Below, one piece after another: positions 55,127 to 62,417 of a stretch of 64,000 bases of DNA. The position numbers were made by a program, and so were the translations under genes. Source of the stretch: an uncultured Clostridia bacterium (GTDB taxonomy: Bacteria; Bacillota; Clostridia; Lachnospirales; CAG-274); assembly GCA_947624015.1 (NCBI GenBank), contig CANQIA010000003.1, forward strand, positions 1 through 64,000. Direction: 5' to 3'. Each line of letters opens with the position of its first letter. Position 1 is the first letter of the stretch. Below the pieces are notes generated by a model. That model saw nothing but the letters and a program-made list of their open reading frames with translations, was not told the origin of the DNA and did no database searches.

Positions 55127-56518
55127 TTATTCCTTGCTCGCCTTTTTCGAAGGAACCTTGTTCCTAAGAGAGGTCTGTACTTTAAATATGCCGTTTCCGT
55201 AGCTTATATCAAGCAGACTTCCGTATTTCTTGGCAATAATATTCATTTGTTTTATACCAAAGCCGTGACCTGACTTGTTTATCTTAGTGGTCTTGAAAGC
55301 GCTGCTGTCGGAATCCGAAACAACGACGGAACCGCTGTATGAATTCTTACAGCTTATATTGAGAAATCCTTTATTGAGCCTTGCATTAAATTCTATAAAA
55401 CGCTTTTTGCTCTCCGGTATATGATTACACGCTTCAATGGAATCGTCAAGCATATTTATGATAAGAGAACACAGATCCACATCGGAAATATTCAGCTCCT
55501 TGGGTACATATATGTTTGCTCGGAAGTTTACATTCTTTTCACGGGCTTTTTCCGCAGCGTTTATAATAATTGCATTTATCGTAAAATTATCCGTATAATG
55601 GGTAGTGTGAAATTCGGAAAGCTCCGAATTCAGCTTCTCTATATATTTTCCAAGCTCCTCTGTTTTTCCCTGCTTGTACATAATATCCATGGCTATGATA
55701 TTGTTTTTCCATTCATGACGCATAGTGGATGACTTTTGTACATTTCTTACCATGGATTCATAATTTTTGGTTATGAGCCTGTTTTGTATTCTGAGTACCT
55801 GAGTTTTTGTTACAGCCTGAGCATATTTGCCTATATGATATACATAAGCTGAAAGGAAACAGGCAAACAGAAGATACCCTGTCAGATAATATGCAAAGCT
55901 GCCGAATATAAGAGAGCGGGGAAAATTATCGATAATATATTTTATTATATCGGGCAAATATATATCTTGAGCCACGTGTATAAGATATATTGTCAGAAGC
56001 ACCGCTGTCGTTGTTAAATTGATATAGAAAAAATATCTTATAAAATATTTTTTACTGTTCAATATTACATATATGACAATAAGCACCAATGTTACGGGGA
56101 TCATGTATCCGCGGGTAAACATGCCGCTGATAACAGGGGGCAAAAACAGATCCCCCTGGGCATAGGTCATGCCAAAGGCAGCAAATATAAAAGAAGCTGC
56201 CGCAGGTATTATCAGCGTATAATCGGGGTCATCGGCAAGTATATTAAAGAGAAAAAGACCGCTCAATATTACGAACATAAATAAAAAAATACCTGTGGGA
56301 ACAGCATAGTGATTTGCAAAGCGTATAATGTCACGCATAGCATGGGTATCGCCGTCATTTGAATCGGCAGAGCTTTCCGCTTGTTCTATATAGTCGGAAA
56401 TATTGCCTTTAAAGGAAATATCATGTGATGAAAACGATACAAAAGGATGTATGAAAGCAATTGCGGTCATACATACCAATGTGAAAACAATAAGACAAAT
56501 AAATTCTCTTTTATCCAT
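55127..56518 (-). CDS. GHKL sensor histidine kinase (AgrC/ComD-like)
   Basis: A 463-residue membrane kinase. An N-terminal helix and a ~50-residue external loop are followed by about six more membrane helices (to ~230), then a dimerisation helix with the phospho-His in STMRHEWKNNIIAMD. The ATPase domain has the N-box IINMLDDSIEAC and the G-box KSGHGFGIKQM. That is the AgrC/ComD class, which usually senses peptides or cell-surface signals. No agrB or agrD lies nearby. The start at 56518 follows AAAGGGG; the upstream in-frame ATG runs through the intergenic region. It is the first gene of the operon with the LytTR regulator. Confidence 0.9.
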   Translation of the reverse strand: MDKREFICLIVFTLVCMTAIAFIHPFVSFSSHDISFKGNISDYIEQAESSADSNDGDTHAMRDIIRFANHYAVPTGIFLFMFVILSGLFLFNILADDPDYTLIIPAAASFIFAAFGMTYAQGDLFLPPVISGMFTRGYMIPVTLVLIVIYVILNSKKYFIRYFFYINLTTTAVLLTIYLIHVAQDIYLPDIIKYIIDNFPRSLIFGSFAYYLTGYLLFACFLSAYVYHIGKYAQAVTKTQVLRIQNRLITKNYESMVRNVQKSSTMRHEWKNNIIAMDIMYKQGKTEELGKYIEKLNSELSEFHTTHYTDNFTINAIIINAAEKAREKNVNFRANIYVPKELNISDVDLCSLIINMLDDSIEACNHIPESKKRFIEFNARLNKGFLNISCKNSYSGSVVVSDSDSSAFKTTKINKSGHGFGIKQMNIIAKKYGSLLDISYGNGIFKVQTSLRNKVPSKKASKE

Positions 56519-56547
56519 ACTGCTTATACCCCTTTGGCACAAAATTA

Positions 56548-56587
56548 CACTTGTCTTTTTAACATAAATATTGAAAACAGACAAGTG
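56548..56587. promoter_or_regulatory. Inverted repeat between kinase and repeat-protein genes
   Basis: CACTTGTCT at 56548-56556 and AGACAAGTG at 56579-56587. It lies in the divergent gap, just upstream of the kinase ribosome site. Confidence 0.55.
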
Positions 56588-56601
56588 ACCGAATAAATAA
56601 A

Positions 56602-56635
56602 GGCACAAACGGTCAATTTAACAGCGTAAACGACA
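56602..56635 (+). promoter_or_regulatory. LytTR-type box of the 1,095-residue protein gene
   Basis: GGCACAAACGG and AGCGTAAACGA, 21 bases apart, matching the box at 51799 at 25 of 34 positions. Confidence 0.7.
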
Positions 56636-56655
56636 AGGGCGGAAATATTGAAATA

Positions 56656-56664
56656 TGGTATTAT
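56656..56664 (+). promoter_or_regulatory. Extended -10 of the 1,095-residue protein gene
   Basis: TGGTATTAT; the hexamer starts 23 bases after the end of the box, the same as at 51856. Confidence 0.65.
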
Positions 56665-56739
56665 AAAAACAGAATAAAGTTATGCTCTCAAAATAGACGG
56701 TAGCTGTAGCTTTATATATATTAAAAAGGAGGCAACAAC

Positions 56740-59700
56740 ATGGCTGGTATCAATTTTGGCAATTACAGAGAAGCAATACATAATTTTGCTTTAGAGTCTG
56801 ATGCCGAATGGCAGGCAAAACAAAAGAATCTTTTCGATGCCTTGGATAACGTAATAAATATAGGTGTAGACGGGCTTTCGGGCAAGCAATTTGGCTTTGC
56901 GGCAAATTCGGAAAACGACAATAAAAAGATACTTGGACTTCTTGCAGGCTGGCTCAGGTATAAGGGCTTTGATGACGATGCCATATTTTCAAATCCCGGC
57001 GGTAAATCATTGCTTTCGGCTATGCAGCCACAGGGTCAGAAGGCTGATGAGCGCAACGACGCCATACGTGAATTTTATAATATATTTGTAAACGGAAATT
57101 CCAAAGGAAGGGCGGAGGCTCTTGTTGCCATTGTGCAAAATATGGGCGAATACTCTGTTGAAATGCCTGATATTACAGGGGAAATGAACATAGGCAAATT
57201 CAAAAGCTATATAAACGATGCAAGGATAAACGGATTTATAGCAGACAGCCTTTCATCACTTTTCTTTTCTCCTGAGGAATACAACAGCGCAGAGAGACCT
57301 ACGGACATACACTTTAACTCTCATACCATGAACGCTTTCTGGAGTCGGCTCAATGTAAAGGACATAGAGGGATTTAACAAAAGCGCCGATTACACGAGGA
57401 TACACAGGGATATGGCTCTTGTAGCCGAAGGCTTTGTGGATGCTGCCAAAAGAGAGGAATTTTTGAACAATACCGATATGGATATGTCCGAGGCAGACAG
57501 TGACGCTCAAAAAAAAGCTGCCGCCGTGGAAAATTACATAGACAAATACGGCAAATATAACATAAGCGAATGCCGTAATTTCAAGACAAAAGATATACTG
57601 CCCGAGTTCTGCGATGAATTTGATATCCCGGATAATGCAGCCGAAGACAGCACAAAGACCTTCAACAGCTATTTTACAGGTCAGGACAATAAGGGCATTG
57701 AGCAGGGAAGGGCTGACAATACGCTTAGAAATACAAACACCCTGGATCCGTATATACTGGGCGGAAGCGACATAGATATTCTGAACACGCTGCTTGGTAC
57801 GGAGAATAAATATTACAATAATTTCAGCTCTGACGAGGTAGACAGGATATTCATTAACGGTAAGTCCATACCCGGCAGAAAACCCGACATTGTTGCACAG
57901 GATCTGAGGAAAGCCCTTGTAAACGGCGTATCTATTGCCGTAATGGACAAAAAGCCGGATGCTCAAATGATAAATACGGAGGAATCCCGCATTCGTGTGT
58001 TTGTAAACGATCCCAATTCTTTTACGAAAAAAAGCAGATCCGGCGAAAAAAAGGAAAATGCAAAAATATTCTTCAACAGTCTTTTCGGCACCAAGGATAA
58101 GGACACAAAAGGTCTTGTGGCAAGACTTAGGACAGTTACCATAGACGGAGCAAGGGCGCCATTGGGCTGGGACGGAAAAGGCTTTGACATAGTTAAGGCA
58201 TACGATGCTTTTATGGAAGCCGTAAAGCCCAAAGTTGATATTGAAAATTTTAAAACTACGCTGCCCAATGTTTTGATAAATCATACAAATGGACCCGATA
58301 AGAATAAAAAGGAATACATAGAAAGGGTGGTAATAAGTCCTTACTTTAATTCCCTGACCGAAAAAGAGATACTCAATTCGGTACTGGGTACCGATATCAG
58401 AAGTAATGCGGAGCTTAAAAATGAGCTGAACCGCATAATGATAAACAATAAAGGCATGGGTGAGCTTTTGACCGACAGCACCGACCAAATAAAGGATGCG
58501 GTAAAGCGTATCGAGGATGCCTGCCGTGATAAAGACAAAATAGATGTTTTGCCTCCTCCAAAGGGACACGTAACATTACGCAGTATGAGTTATGAGACCT
58601 CTGCCGTTCATGAGAATATCGATCTGAAGGCTCCTGCCTCTCATCACAGACGGCACAGAGAAAAATTTGAAGCGGATAACTTTATTGTGGCTGTGTCAGA
58701 GAGAGAAAAGCATAACGATAATATCTTTATGGATATTGAAAAGGGCTTTTACGGAAAATCCGAAAGGCTTACAAAGGAGCAGAGAACTCAGCTTTTGAGC
58801 AGTATTTATATTAACGGTCAAAGCGCCGTAGGTCTTACGGGCGATATAAAGGAAGAGGATATATTAAGTAAATATACCGATATAATGAATACGGTAAAAA
58901 ATGCTCTTAAGGATCCTAAAAATACGGTTGCATTGATACCAAAGGAGGCTTTTGAGGATCCCGACAACCATAAGCCTAAAATAATATATAACGGCGCCTT
59001 AGACGCAGGCTTTAAGATGAATAAAGAGCTGAGCGATGAAATAATGGCAAAGGTCAATGAGCTTACGGAAAAGATAAAGGCTAAGGAAATAAAGACAAGA
59101 GAGGATATCATTAACGAAAGAGCTGCTGCCGAGGCTGAAAGAAAGGCAAGAGAGGAAGCCGAGAGAAGGGCAAGAGAAGAAGCTGAAAGAAGAGAGCGGG
59201 AGGAAGCTGAAAGAAGGGCAAGAGAAGAAGCCGAGAGAGCGAGAGAGGAAGCCGCAAGAAGAGAAGCAGAGCGCAGAAGATTTTTAGACGAACAGTTCAG
59301 AAGTCTTGATGCGGAAATGCCTGCAAGACCCAATATGAATATAATGGCTTACAATTTCGTTAAGGATGACGGAAGTCTGGAAACGGTGGGAGATCTTTAC
59401 GGCGACGGTATAGCTGTTCTTTCAAAGCTTTCGGGACTGAGCATAAACAAGAATGATTATGTAAACGGAAATACTTGGTACGGCAGCGATCTTATGAGAG
59501 CCGCAGACAGACTGTACATAGGCGGAATACCTGCAAGGGCTTATTTCAATGTGGCAGAGGACGCTTCCGTCAGAGAGTATGAAGAAATGGGATACAAGAT
59601 AAGGAGCATACTCAACCGATCCCTTGGAGCCGATAACAGCGGACAGTATGTAATGTTCAAGGCGGAAAATGAAGACGAGTTCCATGCCTTTACATTTACC

Positions 59701-60027
59701 TTGAGAGAACCCGAAAAGCCTGAGCCTGTAGAGCAGTTTACCGGGATAAAGCGCTTTTTCTCCTTTAAGGAAACAAAACAGCGCAAGGATGCGGAATACA
59801 ATGCCTATCTTGAAGAAAAGAAGAAATATGACAATGAGTTCAAAGCCTATGAGACCACAAAGAAAACGGCAGATATTGCAAAAACTGCCGCAAGGTCTAT
59901 CAAATATATCAATACGGTGGATATAAACAGTCTTGTTGCAAGAAACCACAGATCTCTTGAACCCACAAGAGCTGTGGAGACGGATCTGAGCAGGACAAGG
60001 GAAAACAACGGTATGAATATGAACTGA
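56740..60027 (+). CDS. Large uncharacterised repeat/coiled-coil protein
   Basis: 1,095 residues, cytoplasmic by sequence (no signal peptide, no membrane helix). I recognise no known domain. Degenerate modules recur at about 366 (RIFINGKSIPG), 463 (VTIDGARAPLG), 563 (RIMINNKGMGEL), 685 (SIYINGQSAVGL) and 921 (RLYIGGIPARAY). Most follow '...S-L-G-T...' and precede a helix with '(I/V)-x-x-(A/V)-L'. The first three are ~100 residues apart. Residues ~790-845 are an Arg/Glu coiled coil with EEAERRAREEAERREREE. The C-terminus is polar, with another short coiled segment. It stands alone under the LytTR-type promoter, with strong AAAGGAGG, and ends at a perfect terminator. Candidate secretion substrate, scaffold or effector; function unknown. 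Confidence 0.72.
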   Translation: MAGINFGNYREAIHNFALESDAEWQAKQKNLFDALDNVINIGVDGLSGKQFGFAANSENDNKKILGLLAGWLRYKGFDDDAIFSNPGGKSLLSAMQPQGQKADERNDAIREFYNIFVNGNSKGRAEALVAIVQNMGEYSVEMPDITGEMNIGKFKSYINDARINGFIADSLSSLFFSPEEYNSAERPTDIHFNSHTMNAFWSRLNVKDIEGFNKSADYTRIHRDMALVAEGFVDAAKREEFLNNTDMDMSEADSDAQKKAAAVENYIDKYGKYNISECRNFKTKDILPEFCDEFDIPDNAAEDSTKTFNSYFTGQDNKGIEQGRADNTLRNTNTLDPYILGGSDIDILNTLLGTENKYYNNFSSDEVDRIFINGKSIPGRKPDIVAQDLRKALVNGVSIAVMDKKPDAQMINTEESRIRVFVNDPNSFTKKSRSGEKKENAKIFFNSLFGTKDKDTKGLVARLRTVTIDGARAPLGWDGKGFDIVKAYDAFMEAVKPKVDIENFKTTLPNVLINHTNGPDKNKKEYIERVVISPYFNSLTEKEILNSVLGTDIRSNAELKNELNRIMINNKGMGELLTDSTDQIKDAVKRIEDACRDKDKIDVLPPPKGHVTLRSMSYETSAVHENIDLKAPASHHRRHREKFEADNFIVAVSEREKHNDNIFMDIEKGFYGKSERLTKEQRTQLLSSIYINGQSAVGLTGDIKEEDILSKYTDIMNTVKNALKDPKNTVALIPKEAFEDPDNHKPKIIYNGALDAGFKMNKELSDEIMAKVNELTEKIKAKEIKTREDIINERAAAEAERKAREEAERRAREEAERREREEAERRAREEAERAREEAARREAERRRFLDEQFRSLDAEMPARPNMNIMAYNFVKDDGSLETVGDLYGDGIAVLSKLSGLSINKNDYVNGNTWYGSDLMRAADRLYIGGIPARAYFNVAEDASVREYEEMGYKIRSILNRSLGADNSGQYVMFKAENEDEFHAFTFTLREPEKPEPVEQFTGIKRFFSFKETKQRKDAEYNAYLEEKKKYDNEFKAYETTKKTADIAKTAARSIKYINTVDINSLVARNHRSLEPTRAVETDLSRTRENNGMNMN

Positions 60028-60028
60028 T

Positions 60029-60067
60029 AAAGACCCTGCGCCAAATCGGAATAGGCGCAGGGTCTTT
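60029..60067 (+). terminator. Terminator after the large repeat protein gene
   Basis: Perfect 14-bp stem AAAGACCCTGCGCC/GGCGCAGGGTCTTT with an eleven-base loop. Confidence 0.88.
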
Positions 60068-60104
60068 GGGCGCTTTGACCTTATATTTCGGTCGTAAATA
60101 AGAT

Positions 60105-60146
60105 ACTCCCCTTGCCGAACGGTTGTATTGTTTTGCAAGGGGAGTT
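60105..60146 (-). terminator. Terminator after pepD
   Basis: ACTCCCCTTGC/GCAAGGGGAGT stem with a loop of about 20 bases, on the far side of the pepD stop. Confidence 0.7.
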
Positions 60147-60149
60147 ATA

Positions 60150-61598
60150 TTATTTAAGTTCCTTCAGTATCTGAAGCACATATTTCCATGTTCTTTGAAC
60201 AGACTCTATGTCCATTCTTTCGTTAGGAGTATGGATATCCAGCATATTCGGACCGAATGACACACAGTCAAGTCCGGGCATTTTGCCTGCAAACAGACCG
60301 CATTCAACACCTGCGTGGAGAGCCTCTACCTTAGGCTCATAGCCGTATTGCTCTTTGAATATCTTTATCATAAGGTCTCTGAGCTTTGAATCCTTCTTGT
60401 ATTCCCATGCAGGATAATCGCCTATGCAGTCGATAGTGCCGCCCAGAACATCCATAAGGTTTGCCATACGGCTTATAAGCTCTTCCTTTTCGGTGCCTAT
60501 GCTGCTTCTTACGGCATATCTCATATACACTTCATTTTGGTCTGTCTTAAGAACTCCCATATTAAGTGAGGTCTGTACAAGACCCGGTATATTGGCGCTC
60601 ATCCTCTGTATGCCCTCGGGTAGATTTATAAGAGCTGTGAGAAGTCTTCTCTGAACGCCCTCGGTCATTACGCTGTAAGTGCCTCTGCCCGTTTCGTCCA
60701 TTTCAAATGTAAGATCGGGATCGGTGGTTATATACTCTCCTGAAAGGGTACCGTAGAACTTATGCCTTGCTACCTTTGCCGCTCTTACATCCTCTGATGA
60801 TACTACCAATTCCGCAACGCATTCTCTGGGAATGGCATTTTCCTTAAGACCGCCGTTTATTGATATAAGTCTGCATGTGATCTCTTTGCTGAGCTCGTTT
60901 ATAAAACGGCTCATGAGCTTGTTTGCATTTGCTCTGCTCTTGTTTATCTCAACTCCCGAATGACCGCCTGTAAGTCCGCTTATTCTTATTTTAAGGCAAA
61001 CGCCGTCGGCTTTCTCACGCTTTACGGGAATATGGCATGTGGTATTGTTGCCTCCTGCGCAGCTTACCAGCAGCACACCCTCGTCTTCCGAATCCAGATT
61101 GAGCATAATGCGTGATGTAAGCACGGAGCAATCTATATCCGCAGCGCCGAACATACCCGTTTCCTCATCTACTGTAAATATTGCTTCTATGGGGGGATGA
61201 GGAATGTCATCGGCTGCCAGTATAGCAAGAGCAAAAGCGATCGCTATTCCGTCGTCGCCGCCTAGAGTAGTACCATCGGCTGTAACATAGCCGTCTTCTA
61301 CCTTTAGCGTAAGACCGTCCTTTTCAAAGTTTATATTACAGTCGGCTTCCTTCTCGCATACCATATCCATGTGTCCCTGTATCATAACGGGAGCCGAATT
61401 TTCATATCCCTCTGTTCCGGGCTTGAATATTATAACATTGTTGAGCGCATCCTGTATATATCTGAGATGATGCTTCTTTGCAAAGCTTACACAGTAATCG
61501 CTTATTTTTTTGGTATTTCCTGAGCCGTGGGGAATGGAGCATATCTCCTCAAAATATTCAAAAACCGCCTTTGGCTCTAATCCTTCCAAAACTGCCAT
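60150..61598 (-). CDS. pepD: Aminoacyl-histidine dipeptidase (PepD, M20C)
   Basis: A 482-residue dimetal dipeptidase for Xaa-His dipeptides in peptide use. VMIQGHMDMVCEK holds the first zinc His and the catalytic Asp, TLGGDDGIA the bridging Asp, TVDEETGMFGA the catalytic Glu pair, and LHAGVECG the last Glu/His. Length matches PepD (about 485). It follows a small gene by one base, in an operon with a PqqD-like protein. The ATG is preceded by GGAGGG. Confidence 0.94.
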   Translation of the reverse strand: MAVLEGLEPKAVFEYFEEICSIPHGSGNTKKISDYCVSFAKKHHLRYIQDALNNVIIFKPGTEGYENSAPVMIQGHMDMVCEKEADCNINFEKDGLTLKVEDGYVTADGTTLGGDDGIAIAFALAILAADDIPHPPIEAIFTVDEETGMFGAADIDCSVLTSRIMLNLDSEDEGVLLVSCAGGNNTTCHIPVKREKADGVCLKIRISGLTGGHSGVEINKSRANANKLMSRFINELSKEITCRLISINGGLKENAIPRECVAELVVSSEDVRAAKVARHKFYGTLSGEYITTDPDLTFEMDETGRGTYSVMTEGVQRRLLTALINLPEGIQRMSANIPGLVQTSLNMGVLKTDQNEVYMRYAVRSSIGTEKEELISRMANLMDVLGGTIDCIGDYPAWEYKKDSKLRDLMIKIFKEQYGYEPKVEALHAGVECGLFAGKMPGLDCVSFGPNMLDIHTPNERMDIESVQRTWKYVLQILKELK

Positions 61599-61599
61599 T

Positions 61600-61962
61600 T
61601 TATTTTCCCTCCTTGTTTTTCTGTTTATATACAGGCTTGCCCTGTACTGCCTGCTCTATCAGTCCGTCTGCGCACATAAGCTCCGTAAGCTTCTCGGTAA
61701 ACCTCTTGTCCGCCTGCACCACAGCGCTGTTCCTGCTCATAAACTCCCTTGCCTGTATTCCTTCAACAAGAGAGCGCATTTCCTTTTCGGTAATTGTGTC
61801 ATGGGTCTTAAGGTAGTTCATTACCTTGTCGGATGCCTTTGAAAAAAGCATATTGGCAAGCCTTTCCTTCTGAAAATACGCCTTGCGCATACCCCATAGC
61901 ATAAGTATTGCCGTTACAAGAGCAAAGAGAAGAATACCGACTATCATTACTAGTATCCTCAT
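61600..61962 (-). CDS. Small membrane-anchored protein with winged-helix-like part
   Basis: 120 residues. One N-terminal membrane helix (ILVMIVGILLFALVTAILMLW) is followed by a charged cytoplasmic helical part with MNYLKTHDTITEKEMRSLVEG and a repeat-like FTEKLTELMCADGLIEQAV. The helix-turn-helix-like spacing hints at a small winged helix. I do not recognise a family. The ATG overlaps the PqqD-like stop by one base (TAATG), and the gene ends one base before pepD. Transcription is coupled on both sides. Confidence 0.7.
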   Translation of the reverse strand: MRILVMIVGILLFALVTAILMLWGMRKAYFQKERLANMLFSKASDKVMNYLKTHDTITEKEMRSLVEGIQAREFMSRNSAVVQADKRFTEKLTELMCADGLIEQAVQGKPVYKQKNKEGK

Positions 61963-62318
61963 TATTTTGCCCCCTTCAAGTTTATAAATCCGTTTCTCTG
62001 GAGCGTTGCCATGTATGTAACGACTCGATCCAGCATCCTGTCTTTTTCTGTTGGGAATTTTTTAAGCATAATGCCTACTATATCCGATATATTGTTCTTA
62101 CCGTCTATACCGAGCCACACTTCGCTGCCGTATTTATCCAGTGAAATATGGCTTATACGGGGCTTTTTAAAAAATTTCTGCGCCAGAAAATGATAAAAGC
62201 CCTTGTTTTCCATATCTATTTCTACCATACCGTTTTCATCGATACGCCAAGGACGGGCATCGCTTTTTACGGGTATGCTCTCCATATAGTTAGGCGAGAT
62301 CCTTTTCTTCTTAGCCAT
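61962..62318 (-). CDS. PqqD-family protein (orphan)
   Basis: A 118-residue protein with a PqqD-like winged-helix domain at about 65-118: VWLGIDGKNNISDIVGIMLKKF, then VVTYMATLQRNGFINL. PqqD domains (RRE) bind the leader peptides of modified peptides and pass them to radical SAM enzymes. No such enzyme or precursor is close. An N-terminal part with MVEIDMENKGFYHFLAQKFFKKP is unusual for PqqD. It starts the operon with the small membrane protein and pepD. The domain call is by pattern, and a profile search is needed to separate it from similar folds. Confidence 0.72.
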   Translation of the reverse strand: MAKKKRISPNYMESIPVKSDARPWRIDENGMVEIDMENKGFYHFLAQKFFKKPRISHISLDKYGSEVWLGIDGKNNISDIVGIMLKKFPTEKDRMLDRVVTYMATLQRNGFINLKGAK

Positions 62319-62352
62319 ATACGACTCCTTACTTTAAAATAAAATCAAAGAC

Positions 62353-62378
62353 GGGAAGCTGCCCTCAGGCAGCCTCCC
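62353..62378 (-). terminator. Terminator after the OPT transporter gene
   Basis: GGGAAGCTGCC/GGCAGCCTCCC imperfect stem with loop CTCA, past the OPT stop (minus strand). Confidence 0.6.
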
Positions 62379-62417
62379 TACCTTTTTAACACTTTAATAT
62401 ATTAAATATGCAGCGGA

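Noticed and set aside
57256..58569. 437-residue open frame on the minus strand inside the large repeat protein gene
   Set aside because: Antisense of a gene with good ribosome site, promoter and terminator; its protein is Tyr/Cys/Ile-rich like other shadow frames and has no ribosome site.
59100..59290. Short DNA repeats in the coiled-coil coding part as a mobile repeat
   Set aside because: The repeats are the codons of the Arg/Glu/Ala heptads and stay in frame.
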